64,000 nt of DNA from Limnanthes douglasii subsp. nivea (Eukaryota > Streptophyta > Magnoliopsida > Brassicales > Limnanthaceae): positions 53,340,742 to 53,404,741 of the forward strand of contig JAUPFV010000005.1 of assembly GCA_036936605.1 (NCBI GenBank), read 5' to 3'. Both the position numbers and the translations under genes were made by a program. A model generated the notes under the pieces. The model was not told the origin of the DNA and did not search any database. It saw nothing but the letters and a program-made list of their open reading frames with translations. The first letter of the stretch is position 1, and each line of letters begins with the position of its first letter. Positions 44,641 to 58,229 of this stretch are shown piece by piece.

Positions 44641-47204
44641 ATTTAACGGAAAATAACAGCCTGAGTGAAAATGCTTGAAGCAGCTTTTGGTGAACTTACA
44701 AACTTTAAACCAAATTAAAGGGCAATCTCATATGCTCTCTTTGGGCTCTTAAAACTAATCTAAATTTTTCGAGGATAATGTATTTTATCGTACAAGGTTT
44801 AAGTAAGTACAATAGTAGAAATTTCATATCATTTTAAGAGCGCATATCATTTTCCCTCACTCTAGTTGGATTGTTTAGATGTATGTTACTTTATGAGTCT
44901 AGATGAGTCACTAGCGTGAACATTCATCTTGTGGCTCATTATCATGTCAGAATAACCCTTATTAGGGCCTTACAGACTTCTCTCTTAGTACCTCTACCTT
45001 CTCTTCGTTGTATGGGGACATTAAGAACTTCTCTCCCAACATCTGATGATAGCGCTTTCTACGGTGGTCGCATCGTCTTCTCCTCTACTGTAAGGGAAAC
45101 GTTCGTCTTAAGAACAACGGATTATCCGCTTTCTCCACTACTTTTTCTGATTAAGCCTCAATCTCACCTTATTTTGGGAGAGGGAAGTTACCATAATAAC
45201 CATCTTGTGCCCATAATCCGCTATCAACAAACAACTTGGAAACGAAAAGCCTCTTGTAGCTTCTTTCGAAATTGTGAGCCCTCCTTAACTCAAGGTAAAA
45301 CTAAGCTGTGTACATTGGTATACTCTCGTAATCGAACTCAAGCACTGTAAATAAGTAAAAGTATACATAAAATATCCTTTAATTACACTTTTGGTTGCCA
45401 TATTCGACTACAAAATATTCTCTCGTTACTTGATCCCTCGAAAGTGCCAGGAACATAAACAAATTTTTCTTGCCAAGTTTCATTGCAATTTAAAACATTG
45501 GTCAATACTCGCGCATATGAATCCACTTGAAAAAAGAATTAAAAAATATTGGTCATTCTAAAAAGACGGTTGTCACTAGTGACAAGAAAATCATTAACAT
45601 TAAAATAACAAAAAATATCCTACCACAATATAATGTTAGCCATCACCATTCTTCATGCATTCTGTGGCACATAGTAAATCACACCTATTATCTAGATTAT
45701 GCGTAAATAATGTGACCTCATCACATTTCCTATCGAGTGACGTATCCTCCGAATTGGGAAATTGCACAACCATTTCTTTCGGAATACACCAATGCAAGAG
45801 CTTATGAGTTTGTATTGACTCCTTAATATAATCATAGAAATAATCCTGTACCACCATAGTTGTGCTTCATTCGAAAGCAGCATCCACAAAGACCAGCACA
45901 TCAGGATCTAAGTTTACCCTTATGGGATGACCTTTATATTTTGAGTGAACTTCTTCCTATAACACAGATTCATCAGTTGGATATCAATGTCCGACTCATT
46001 CCCAGAATTGTACACATAGACGGACGCAAAAATGACCGTTGAGAAACGTTTTGTTTCTCATTTTAACTATGAGTAATAAAAAGATAAATCTAAGAGCTTT
46101 TGTGAGAAAAGTGTAAGCTTGAAGGTAGTAAAAATCGTTCTACTTAAACAATATGGATCTGACAAACAAGGACACAATCTACAAATATAGGAAATATAAA
46201 GAACATATAACAATATATTTTATTTCATACAAAAGTTTATGTCTTTGTAGAACAATGGCTCATGTACAACGACCTCAATTTAATAAGACTAATAGACCAT
46301 CACTTGTTTATATGAAAGCCTTACTATCTTTTAGTCCACATGTCAACTTGACTCTACAACTTTACACATTCACTCTAAAGTTGCACTATGATTTTTATAC
46401 TCTACTGTACATATCAAACATATCACTCAGTTTCATTTTACTTTCAATTTGATACAATTACTCTCATCAGTTTGTATCTATCACCTAGTCCCATGATTTA
46501 TATTTGATTCTCTTAATCATTTTCTTATACTTTAAGAAGGATCATGATGACTAATTCAAGTCTCAATAAATTACAATCTGATTCATATACTATCTAATCA
46601 CTTCTTTCTTCTTCGACAAGGACTACATAGAGTACTATATCATACCAACATATAACATAATGTTTTTTGACAAAGCACTTTTTGAAGCCAAATAAACAAA
46701 TAAAAAAACTCCAAGATAATGGGGTTTTAACGTATGCTGAAACATGGTTAATAAAAGTTAATCTAGATACGTCTCTTCGTTTACCGTAACTAAAGTGAAA
46801 ACTTGGCCTACCCATGTATTTAAAGACTCTCGGGAGTCCGACCAAACAAGGCTGCTATATTTATTGGTATTCTTTAAGAACGGTCATTTTACATTAGCCA
46901 AGTGAAAGATTAAATATATTCAATAAGTTCGAGGAAATGTCAATCAAAAGTAATCAAGAACATTGAACTTCACTGGAATAATTCTTCCTCAATTATTTCA
47001 TAAAGAATATGAAGGCTCCTGATAAGGGGAGGTTTTACACGCATTGTTGATGCTTTCTCAGCAGCAACCTACCAGACTGTCGATGCCACATTAGCATCTA
47101 TGCCAACATTTTTTTTTGATGTTTTCGATCTTGTGGCCCTCTGGCCTATGGACCCTGGCTGATAGCTCCCTTGACGATGGTCATCTTGTCAATCATATGA
47201 CTCG
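44641..47204. other. No recognisable gene
   Basis: Several ORFs of 60-144 codons occur (for example 44916-45350 on + and 45857-45636 on -). None shows a domain or motif I know, and the surrounding DNA is rich in stops. It may be old LTR-element DNA. Confidence 0.4.
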
Positions 47205-47212
47205 GTTGCAAC

Positions 47213-50200
47213 CATAGTTTTTAACGGCGCGCGGCGCTCCGTGGCGATGAGTGGATCCAAAGATGCGGCGACGCGGCGAGGGTCGCGGCGCCCGCCTTTC
47301 AGTTCATTGAAATATTATTTAAATGATAATTAATATAACAATAATAATAATTTAAAAAAATAAAATTCAATAAAATCTCAAAATTCAAATATTTAAATAA
47401 TCAAAATACAACTAAACTTCAAAAAATTATTAATCGTCATCAACTAAGTTATCTTCTTCTACTTGAATATTATCTCCAAGTCCTCCAATATCTTGTTCAT
47501 ATAAGTCCCACATAGGAGTGGTATCCTCGTCCTCTTCCTCATCAATAACCATTCTATTTCTAGGACGAGTCACTGTAGGGTTGGGAAAACGAGATCTAAG
47601 ATTATGGTCTGATTCATCCGGTTCATCTTCTCCAACATCGACTCCTACCAAGTGAGCATCCATATCATCATTTACAGCACTCGTATCAGAAGAACCATCA
47701 TTGTTATCTGGTAAACCAGTCAACCACTCATTGGCATCATCAATGTCACTCAAAAGAATTGGATCAACATGACCATGTGACTGATATCGTCGCTTTAAAG
47801 CTCTATTGTATTTGATATACACCAAATCATTTTAACGATGTTGAGCAAGTTTGTTCCTTTCCTTGTACTTTGTTTCATCATTTGAAAAAGCGGTTGCAAT
47901 AGCCTCTTTTTCTTTGTCCATAGCTTCATATATGTAACCCATTTCCGGTTTCACCTCCCCATCTACCATACACAACACTGCCAGTAGTGGACCACCAATT
48001 TTAAGAATCTCATTGGTAGTTCTCCAAAACCATTCACTAAGCAATTTAGGAATTTTTTTCCCGACTTCTTCTTTTGAAAATTTACTTTCAAGCCATTCAT
48101 CTGAATTAAAAAGTCTCGTTAGGCGCCTTTGTTCCTCGTGAAACCTCTTTAATGTCAAGAACCCAGTAGCAAAACGAGTTTTGGCAGGTCGCACCATCTC
48201 TTTGTTGTTGGTGAATTTTCTCATCAAACTTAAGACTCGTGTTCAGCTGTAGATGTAGCCATTCACCCTAATTACCCTTTCAATTGTCTTCTTAAATTTT
48301 GGAATCTTAAATATATCTTCGAACATCAAATCAAGACAATGTGCCGCACAAGGTGTCCAATAAAGATGTGTATACTTAGCCTCAAGTAGCTTTCCTAAAA
48401 AAATAACAACTAAAAATAAAAAAACTTGATAATAATTTACAATATTAAATAAACAGTATAAACATACCTACAAGGATATTTTCTGAGGCGTTATCAGTTA
48501 CTACTTGAACAATATTTTCAGCACCAATATGATCAATATATTTGCTAATCAATTCAAACATCTTTATTCCTGTTTTTGAATATGACGAGGCATCAACACT
48601 ATCCAAGAAAACACTTCCTTTAGGAGTGTTCATTAAGAAATTGACAAGCTCTCTACCATTCCTGTCAGTCCACCCATCACACATCAATGTGCAACCATTT
48701 TTCTTAGCTTCGTCTATGTTTTCCTCAAGAAGTTTTTGTGTGTGATCCTTTTCCTTTTTCAGACAAGTTACTCGCACTTCATGCATAGTAGGAGCCTTCA
48801 TACCAGGACCATACTGTCCAATTGCTTCAACCAGTTTTTGCAGAGACTCGTAGTTCACAGCATTAAAAGCAATTCCAGCGTCATACATCCATCTAGCAAA
48901 CATCTGAACGGCATGATCCCTTAATTCCTTCTTGTATTTATCAGCTTCCACTTGATCTTGACCAGTTTTTCTTTTTTCCCCAAAGCTTCTCTTCTGTAAA
49001 ATAAATCTAACGGACCCTTAACACCGGGAGCACTACGTGAAAGTACTCCTGGTTCATCTTCTTCCATATCCACTAAAATATCAAAATCATCTACTAACTC
49101 TTTTGCCTTAATTTCATCTATTTTTTTTTGTTTCAACTCTCTCAATCTTTCTTTGACGTGATCAGGACATTAAGAGCAAGCAACGAAATTCTTAAAACCA
49201 CCAATTAAATGTTGTTTTAGACGAGTTACCCCACCATTGTACACTTTATCACAAAAATTGCATCTAACACAATCCCTATTTTTCCCATCTGGACGTGTAC
49301 CATAATCCCAACCAATATCTCTTATTTTAGAACTTCCAGATGTTGTGTTATTAGAACCAGATGCCATTTGTGTGAAAAAGATTAATAATATTTCGAAGGA
49401 GGAAAAAACTCTATAGAGTATGGATGAACTAACCTTTGAAATTCAGTAATAGAGAAAAAATATCATTGAACTTCTTAAATTTTTTAAATAAACCATGGAA
49501 CTAAATAGACTATATATAGAGAAAATAATATTTAAATAAAATATATCAATAATCTACAAAATTATATACATTAAATAAATTAGATACTAAAGAATAATTT
49601 ATATTTTTTTTTTCTAAACCCATCTTTGAATAACATAATCTTTTTGAATAAATATTATTCGTTTAGGATATATGTGGATGTAAATATATAAAATTACATA
49701 AAAATATCTTTCCTAACAATGCTTTTCCTAAACTATTCTATTGGTATTTAATTGAAAATATATGTTTAAAATATAAATTTTTGTTTTATATAATAAAACG
49801 TTGAATATAAAAAAATAAATATATGCGAACGAATCATCTATATTTAAAATATTAAAACTATGGATATAAAATAAATATTATTAGTACACAATCTCATTAA
49901 TTCACGTTCTGTGAGAGTGATATTACCGACTTAATTAATTTAGAAAACAAACAATCTACACGAGTCACAGACATGGTGTATTTGCTTTTAACAAAGTCGT
50001 AATTAATGACTCTGACAAACCGAAAAAAAACAGTGGATAATAACATAGTACAAGACAATGAACACGACTCTAACAGACGCAGTACACACTCAATTAATAC
50101 TTTAATCTTAAAGTAAATGTCACATCATCTTTACATAAATGAAAAAAAAGGAAGGAAATTGCTAAGTCGAAAAGGCGACGCCTTTTCTCGCCTCACTTCA

Positions 50201-50327
50201 GGTCGCCTCCTTTCCATGGCGTCGCTGTGGCGGTCGCCTTACTGTTCGGAACGACTCGCCTCGGCATGAGGCGCTGCATCCTCGCCTAGCAGCGCCTCAC
50301 GCCGCGGCGGCGCCTTTCACAACTATG
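47213..50327 (-). mobile_element. hAT transposon with defective DUF659-type transposase (3115 bp)
   Basis: Ends are CATAGTTTTTAACGGCGC on the left and, inverted, CATAGTTGTGAAAGGCGC on the right (15 of 18 identical). Flanks 47205-47212 and 50328-50335 are both GTTGCAAC, a perfect 8-bp duplication. The outer 100-150 bp at each end are extremely GC-rich (GGCGCC/CGCCTC motifs), in contrast to the AT-rich interior. It carries a broken hAT transposase on the - strand. Confidence 0.93.
47430..49367 (-). pseudogene. hAT transposase (BED finger, DUF659), internally deleted
   Basis: It starts at 49367 with a BED zinc finger (CVRCNFCDKVYNGGVTRLKQH). After a TAA it continues to a frameshift near 48970, then DUF659 (LRDHAVQMFARWMYDAGIAF ... 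CTLMCDGWTDRNGRELVNF). A 73-bp intron (48467-48395, GTATGT...TTAG) joins ENILVG to KLLEAKY. The RNase H-like part follows (YWTPCAAHCLDLM, MRKFTNN, RPAKTRFATGFLTL) with an in-frame TGA near 48245. Between DETKY and KERNKLAQHR about 200 residues of the usual protein, including most of the hATC dimerisation domain, are missing. TTA became TAA in HR-L-NDLVYIKYN at about 47831. It cannot make active transposase. Confidence 0.9.
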
Positions 50328-50335
50328 GTTGCAAC

Positions 50336-50559
50336 TATAAGTCAATTACAATGACATTATTGACATCGATATTTACAGTTTTACTACTTTAAATACATCC
50401 AATAAATGAATGAGGTTGTAACAATCTTCCATAATTATGATGCTAATCAATATCGTACGATAAATCATATTCTTTATATTTTCCTCTATATAAGGGAGTG
50501 AAATTTATCAATAACAACATCTTACAGCCTGTCTATCACTTAATTTATTTTGCAGTTAT
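50336..50559. other. Short unassigned AT-rich spacer
   Basis: Nothing is recognised between the hAT target duplication and the gypsy RT remnant. Confidence 0.4.
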
Positions 50560-51130
50560 CAAATTAGCTGACTTCACCTGGGCACACAACTATTATTCTT
50601 TATGGACACCTATTGTCGATAAAAATCCAAGTGTATTTGACTAAGAAGACCTGATATTCATAAAAGAAATGGTTTTTACTATTATAAGATTGTGTCATTC
50701 AACCTCAAGAACACATGATCCATGAAAAACCTGTAGAATAAGATCTTTCATTACCAAATTGGCCAAAATATGTAGGTTTACATCGATGAGGTTGTGTCAA
50801 ATTGACAAAAACATTAACACCCAAAATATATTAACTTTAACATAACATTTATAACAATCTCAAAGTATATCTTTGAACTTATTTGTACTTACCAACTTCA
50901 AACTTTGCAAGATATGACATATGATAAGATATACAAGAATAAACCCCTTAGAAAGAAGATAACATCACTTAATTATATTGTGTTCAAATCTTTGTACAAG
51001 TTCGTTCTGTTTTTAAAATTATTTCGAGACTCACATAAATTTTAGTGGACCAAAAAGTATGAGGCCTCCTCCCAGCAACTAAAGTTTTACATATCATCAA
51101 CTAAGTACTATAAAACACAACTCATTGAAA
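50560..51130 (+). pseudogene. Decayed Ty3/gypsy reverse transcriptase remnant
   Basis: Broken frames read LLFMDTY, YYYKIVSFNLKNT, NKIFHYQIGQNM and VYIDEVV. These correspond to LSFMDAYSGY, CYKVMPFGLKN, NKxFxxQIGRNM and VYIDDMV in Tat-type RT. Further on, FLKLFRDSHKF and ASSQQLKFYISS match the connection to RNase H (FFKLLRKAKKF ... AFQQLKxYL). Multiple stops and YIDE in place of YIDD show it is dead. Confidence 0.65.
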
Positions 51131-54030
51131 TAGAGAACCTACACCTTGTCATCTATAATCATACCGTCAACATCACAATGGTTGTTAAGGATAACGATAT
51201 GCAAGAGCAATAGATTATGCCAGCAAAATTTAGGAAGCAATACAAAATCATTAGACCAAACTAGTTAGTCTTTAAACTGTAATATATTCTAGAAAAATAT
51301 TATATTATTGTTAAGATCATCACATAATAATCTCCACAAGATCTCTAATATAACATATTTTTCATAAATGATGACATCCACTAATAGATATAAACTTTTC
51401 TTTTTTATATTGACATGGATTCGAAGCCACGAATAAGGAAGTTATGTACAAAGTATAATACTTAGCAGATAAACCGACCTCTCATGAAGGACAATAAAAC
51501 TAGATCTTATGTATAATTCCTAACTTGTAATCAAACAAATTCTCGATGAGTATGATACAAACAATAAGAGAATATTCAAATATAAAAAGTGATAATAAAA
51601 TTGCAATATAAAATTAGTGCATTCACTTACACATGTATATATTGGGAGAATAAAAATAAAATATCACATCTGCTCTTGCATCCCATATAATGACGTGAAA
51701 AATATCTCAATGAAACTTTACAAAGAATATTGTATCGATCATAATGTAACCCTCAATGAAAAATTTGATTAAAATATTTAAGCATCCTTAACTATTTACA
51801 CATTCAAGTAATATAAAAACTTAATCAAACAACATGATTGATAAGATTTTACCAAATGGGGAAATAACAATGATAAGTCGTGCGATATTTCATTCTCAAC
51901 AAAATCTGACGTTTAATTTTTAACGTTCTTGTTCGTTGCATAACCATTGTTGAGGTAGACATTATCATAAAAGAAATAAATCAAAAAGTGTTTGGTTTAC
52001 ACAGATACTTAAAATTTAGTACAAAATATCAAACTATGGGCTACTACAGAAAATGATAATATAATATTCTTACCGACTCATACGTCGATGTGACAATTGT
52101 CAGTATTTCAGCAACCTTATGAAAATACCATCATAAATGACCATTTTTCTAGTGATAATTTACTCCTATCATTGAAAAGTCCTATTATAAGACCCCTAAA
52201 CACAATGTATGGAGGTGCAATGTTCATCTTAATGGTCAACTACTTTACTAATTGATCGAGGAACAAGTAAAAAAAATAATCGACAAACAAAACTATTTTA
52301 CCAAATGATAAATTATGTGTAGTTTGAAATACCATACCATAACTAAATTCCAAAAAAAAAGCTAGCTGCATAGTGCCGTAACTTTGGTATCAACCAATAA
52401 TTCTCATTATTTTTTCACCCTTAAAGAAAAATCAAGTTTAGATCTCTTAAAAATTAAAAGAAAACTGATTAAAATATACAAAACATAGCATTCTTCGACG
52501 ACCATAAAAACCACCATTGATAAAATATTATGGTTTTACATATGTAATGAAAGTCTTCATCTCTATCGAGATTAGTCATTCGTTACCACACATCAACTAC
52601 TATAATTTTGCAACAAATGGCATTAGCAAAACTTTCAAAATCGAATTTATAAGGAAACAATAAAAGTCACCAAAATTTATACCATGATTATAATAACATC
52701 ATTGTCATGCAATTCATCAATGGCCAGTGAAATTCCATGAAGATATCTTATTTTGTTGGCATGTTTTAACACACTTTGATCCTAGAAAAAATAAAGGTTA
52801 CCACAACTTTGATGGCTCTAAACAAAAATAAATTCTAATCGAAAGATAATTTTTTTTATGGGCAAAGTTGTTTACCTAATGAGATAAAATATGTTATTTA
52901 ATATAAGTGAAAGATTTTTTTAATTTTTGATTAAATAAATTTATCAAAATTGATCTGGAGACGACTCTGGATCATCGGAAAAAACTAGAATTAGAGGGAC
53001 AAATTAAGTAGGAGAATATGCGGTTATCCAAGCCAAAATGATAAAAAAAACACTTAGGATCGTTGCGACAAAAAGTTGAGCTTGCTGCGACAATATTGGT
53101 AAAAAACCTAATATTAAACTATAAGTCATAACCTAAATTTTATAGGTCTTTACGACGACAAAAGTGGAAAGTGGAGTTCATCACATCAACATGAGAATTG
53201 TCGTGAAACTATTGTAAAATTGTTTGGGCAATATGAACCTTGTTACTGTAGAAAAATGTAACAGTTGAATAACGTTATATAATAATTGGTTTGTCGGATC
53301 CTCTATTTATTGTCACACAAGAGTAATATGTTTTGTATTAAAATATATTTTCCATCATATCATATGTCAGAATTTTATTTATGTTATTAAAATATATTTT
53401 TGATCATACACACCTTTTTATGAGGTGGTGATTAAGTCTTTGACTAATTTATAGAATTAAGATGTACAATTATACAAGTTAGAATTCATGGTAAAGCTGA
53501 GAAACAAATATCCTTTTAAAATTGGTCAATGAAATTTTTATTTACATTTTGCTATACCAAACTCAATAATATTTAGTATATTTTGAAAAAAAATTAAAAT
53601 ATATAAACAATAAAAAAATAAAACAGATTATTTACAAAACAAATATTCAATACATGTTTTTAAACTCATTTTTAGATAATTTTTAGTTGATCTACAAATC
53701 AATACTATTACAACGCCTCTGTAAATTTGTTTAAACTGTTAAAATTCGTTCTATATGTTTAAATTTCTGATTAATGTCTTCACTATAACGATTTGTCTTT
53801 TTATAAATTTTTTATTTAAAATATCGGATGAAAATTTCTCGGCTATGACTATTTATTTTTTATAATTTTATAATTTTTAAAATATCTAATGAGCATCATT
53901 GAACTACCACAAATATAATTAATTTAATAATTAAAATTTAAGAAAATCTAAAACTAAATTTATTAAAATAGTAATATAAAACACTCGCCTAACATTGAAA
54001 CAAAATTATTATTACTTTTTACAAACAATA
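51131..54030. other. AT-rich DNA without recognisable gene
   Basis: There are many stops on both strands and no long ORF. A CTACTACAGAAAATG-type motif at about 52030 and TTGCGACAA motifs near 53055-53090 hint at old DNA-transposon ends, but I found no matching pair. Confidence 0.4.
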
Positions 54031-55170
54031 CTTCTATTTAGGGGTGGCAAATGGTTTGAACCGCGAATCATCGGAGCCGTTTAAATCAGAACCACGGTTT
54101 GCGGTCCTGGCGGGTTGCAGTCCTGACAGTTTGCGGTCCTGACAGTTTGTGGTCCTGTCAGTTTGCTCCTTATGCGGTCTTGACGGGTTGCGGTCCTGCC
54201 AGTTTGCAGTCCTAATGGGCCAGTTTCGCAGTTAAACCGCCAGTTGAAACCACCAGACAAACCATTTAAAAACCGTTTATCAATTCAAACCACGAGCCAA
54301 ACCATTTAAGAACCGTTTATCAGAATATTTTATAATGTTATTTAAAATTAATTTGTAAGATTTACTTGAATCTAATTTCAATAATTGAGATATGTACCGT
54401 ATACACGAGTTAATTATGCTATTTCATGTATTTTAATTTAAATATGTTATCATTTTAATAGAAATTTATGATCAATCAATTACATTCTAAAAAAATAATT
54501 GTAATTTGATTTTGATACGTTTGATTATATATTTATATTTATGTATTTAAGATATTTTATTTAATATTATGTAGATATTAAATAAAATATATACATCTAC
54601 TTGTTTTCGATTACAACTTTCAATAATTGTAAAAATATAAAAATAAAAATTTGATTGTCTTAAACAAGATATCGTAAACAATATAATTGTAAAATGATTT
54701 GTATATTGTTTGAACATACTAGATATTTAAGATGTTATATTTAATATTATGTACATATTAAATAATATATACCTATTAGAGATATAATTGTATTCTAATT
54801 TTAAATTATTAGGTGATTCTTTAGATTCTTTCAAGCTTGAAGTGTTTATGGTTAGATGAATTATATAGTTTATTGTATTTTTGAACTATTCAATATTAGA
54901 AGTTTAAATTTAAAATTTTTAGAATTTTATAATTATATGCATAAACTTAAATTACTTGTAAATAAAAAAATAAAAATTGAAAGTGATTTAAATAACATTT
55001 AATAAAAAAAAGAAACAAAACAAACACTTCTTGAAACATAGTTGTTAAAAAAAAATTCTATAAAAATTTCTAAAAACAAAATTCTAAAATTAAAAAAAAA
55101 AATCAAAAGTCCGGACCATCCGGAGATCTGTCCGGAAATTATTTTTTTTCGTTTTTCTTAATTTTTTTTT

Positions 55171-55198
55171 GGGTCTCCTCTATAAATAGAGGAGACCC
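55171..55198 (+). promoter_or_regulatory. Palindromic TATA promoter in element A
   Basis: GGGTCTCCTCTA and TAGAGGAGACCC are perfect 12-bp inverted arms around TAAA, so the TATA box (TATAAATA) sits in the palindrome. A CT-rich leader (CTCCTCTCTATGTCTCTC) follows. The same arrangement occurs in element B. Confidence 0.75.
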
Positions 55199-55799
55199 CA
55201 AATCCAAACTCATAAATTCATATACTCCTCTCTATGTCTCTCTAAATCTCTCTACTTGTTCTAAATATTCTAGAAAACTAAAATTTCTTATTTTACATAT
55301 TGTAGTCCTACTTTCGGAATTGTTTGATTTTTTTTTCGCAAATTGTTTCTATTTGATAAAAACACTTAAATAACGTTGGGATAACATTATAATAGCTCAA
55401 TTAAGAGCTTCGTATAATTTATCAAGTTATTTAATTTTTATAGTAATTTAAATTAGTTCTTTTAATTGTAATTTTATTAGTTGTTGTTAGTTGTTATTGC
55501 TTGTTATTAGTTGTATTAGTTGGTATTAGTCTAAATTTAGTTTTTATTATTTGCGATATTAATTAGTTTCGATTAGTATTTTATTGCATATTTAAAAAAA
55601 CGTTGTTTTAAGTTTTAAAATGCCTATAAATCGTAGACTTACTAATACTCACCAATCCGCTAATTTTCACTTGTAATGAATGATGTTTGTGCTAACCAAA
55701 ACAAATTAATACTGACCAAAATGTAATAATAATTTTATAATCATTATTAAAATTACAATAATAAAATTCAAAATTTAATATTAAAATTATAACGATATA

Positions 55800-56455
55800 A
55801 CTTGTAATCTTTTACCATGATAAAATATGATTTTGGTTTAAAAAATAATAAATAACATTTGTAATATTTAAAACAAAATCACAATAATAATATTCAAAAT
55901 GTAATATTAAAATTATAACAATATAACTTAAAAATAATAAATAACACTTGTAATATTTAAAACCAAATCACAATAATAAAATTCAAAATGTAATATTAAA
56001 ATTATAACAATATAACTTAAAAATAATAAATAAAACTTGTAATATTTAAAACCAAATCACAATAATAAAATTCAAATTGTAATATTAAAATTATAACAAT
56101 ATAACTTAAAAATAATAAATAACACTTGTAATATTTAAAACTTAATCACAATAATAAAATTCAAAATTTCATATTAAAATTATAACAATATAACTTAAAA
56201 AATAGTAAATAACACTTGTAATATTTAAAGCCAAATCACAATAATAAAATTCAAAATGTAATATTAAAATTATAACAATATAACTTGTAATATTTTTGCA
56301 TGATAAAATATGATTTTGGTTTAAAAAATAATATATAACACTTGTAATATTCAAAACCAAATCACAATAATAAAATTCAAAATGTAATATTAAAATTATA
56401 ACCATAGAATTTGTAATATTTTAACATGATAAGATATAGTTTTGGTTTGTAATAT
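55800..56455. repeat. Tandem array of ~88-90 bp units in element A
   Basis: Units of 'AACACTTGTAATATTTAAAACC-AATCACAATAATAAAATTCAAAATGTAATATTAAAATTATAACAATATAACTT' recur at about 55945, 56033, 56122 and 56212, with partial copies either side. ORFs in this stretch are a by-product of the repeat. Confidence 0.87.
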
Positions 56456-58229
56456 TAAAATCAACACTACTAATATTAGATCTAAAAACATAAAAATAAT
56501 ATTCAAAATGTGATAATAACAGACTATATAATAATTACAACAATTAAAATATTAATAACCAAAACAAATTAATATTAACCAAAATGTAATAATAATTCTA
56601 TAATAATATGCAATATCTCAATATTTTTTAAATATAACATTTTGGTTATAAAATAAATAAAACATTTATAATATTTACCAATAAACTACAGTTTTTCACA
56701 AATAAACCGTGGTTTCGCAGTCCTGCCAGTTTGCAGTCCTGACGGGTTGCGGTCCTGGCGGGTTATGGTCCTGTCAGTTTACTTCTTATGCGGTCCTGAC
56801 GGTCCTAATGGTTTGCGGTCCTGCCAGTTTGCAATTCTAATGGGTCAGTTTCGCAGTTAAATCGCCAGTTCATAAACAGATTGTCAGCTTTGAATCGCGG
56901 TTTCAGAACCATTTGCCACCCCTACCTCTATTATAAGCATTATTGCAATAGAGAAACAAATTGGATTTCGTCTTCAATTTCAGTACCATAAGTCTTTCTC
57001 AAAGACCGAGAATCCAAAGATTTCTGAAACACAAATTAACTATCTTGGTGAAACGTCATTTCCCTCCTGTTTTATAATAGAACATAACTAGAGGTGTCAA
57101 ACGGGTTGAACCAACACCAACCCGCACCGTTTAAGTCAGAACCACGGGTTGCAGTCTTGCCAGGTTGCGGTCATGCCGGGTTGCGGTCCTGGCGGGTTGC
57201 GGTCCTGCCAGGTTGCGGTCCTGGCGGGTTGCGGTCCTGCGGTCCTGACGGTCTGGCGGTCCTGCCAGGTTGCAGTCCTAATGGGCCAGTTTCACAGTTA
57301 AACCGCCAGTTCAAACCACCAGACGAACCATTTAAGAGCCGTTTACCAGTTCAAACCATCAGCCAAACCATTTAACCATTTAAGAACCGTTTATCAGAAT
57401 ATATTATAATGTTATTTAAAATTAATTTGTAAGTGTTAATTGAATCTAATTTCAATAATTGAGTTAATTATTCTATTTCATGTATTTTAATTTAAATATG
57501 TTATCATTTTAATCGAAATTTTATAATCATCAATTACATTTAAAATAATAATTGTAATTTTATTTTGATACGTTTTCTTTTCTATTTATATTTATGTATT
57601 TAAGATATTTTATTTAATATAAATTTAAAGTTTTAAAAATTGTATAAATTTGGATTATGTTCCAATTGCATAAACACATGTAATTTGGTTGTGAAATAAA
57701 TTCAAAAATACCAAATGTGTTTCAATTAACTATATGTAATTTGGTTCCTAAAAAGAAATTATATTAGCATAATTAAATATAATTAATTAAATATATTTAT
57801 TTAGGACATTAACATCATCAACAATATAAACTATCTATTATGTTCCAAATTAACTTGTTAATAATATAAAATTTCTTTCAATAAACTAGAAAAAAAGGAA
57901 GGTTTATCATATAAAATTTCTTTCATTAATCTAGAGAATTTAATTTGTATAAAAATAATTATTGTTTACAAAATTAATTTACTTGTAATAATTTTTTCAA
58001 TCAGTTGTTAATATACTATCTACTAAATCTATATTTTATTTGATCAATTTTTATTGATAAAAAGAATATAAATACTATGTTATTTTATTTTAGGTATTTT
58101 TAGGCTCTTAATTTGGAGTGATATTATTTTTTATATAATACAATAGTCATTCATGTGCTTACATTTTAAAAAAATTAATTTTTTTTTAAAAAAAATCAGT
58201 CACGGATGACGTCAGCAGTGACGTCACCG

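Larger units (their letters stand above)
54039..56924. mobile_element. hAT-like non-autonomous element A (2886 bp)
   Basis: The left end TAGGGGTGGCAAATGGTT is repeated inverted and exactly at the right end. Flanks CTTCTATT (54031-54038) and CCTCTATT (56925-56932) form an 8-bp duplication with one change. Subterminal blocks of GCGGTCCTGGCGGGTTG-type repeats occur at 54095-54240 and 56715-56860, both in the same orientation. Inside are a TCCGGA cluster (55109-55136), a palindromic TATA promoter (55171-55198) and an ~88-bp tandem array. The ORF present in element B is absent, and no transposase is seen. The ends resemble the TAGxGGTGxCAAA termini of Dart/Tip100-like hAT elements. Confidence 0.92.

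Noticed and set aside
44916..45350. 144-codon + strand ORF as a gene
   Set aside because: No domain, promoter or neighbour supports it, and similar stop-poor frames occur by chance in this composition.
16958..53260. A single CACTA transposon from 16958 to some end further right
   Set aside because: Only one CACTACAAGAA-type end is visible. The similar CTACAAGAAT at about 41050 is inverted and lacks CAC, and other elements lie between.
56169..56405. 78-codon hydrophobic - strand ORF
   Set aside because: It is created by the 88-bp tandem repeat and has no conserved content.
57094..57375. 93-codon ORF rich in Gly, Val, Leu, Pro
   Set aside because: It is a direct translation of the GCGGTCCTGGCGGG subterminal repeats and the terminal inverted repeat.
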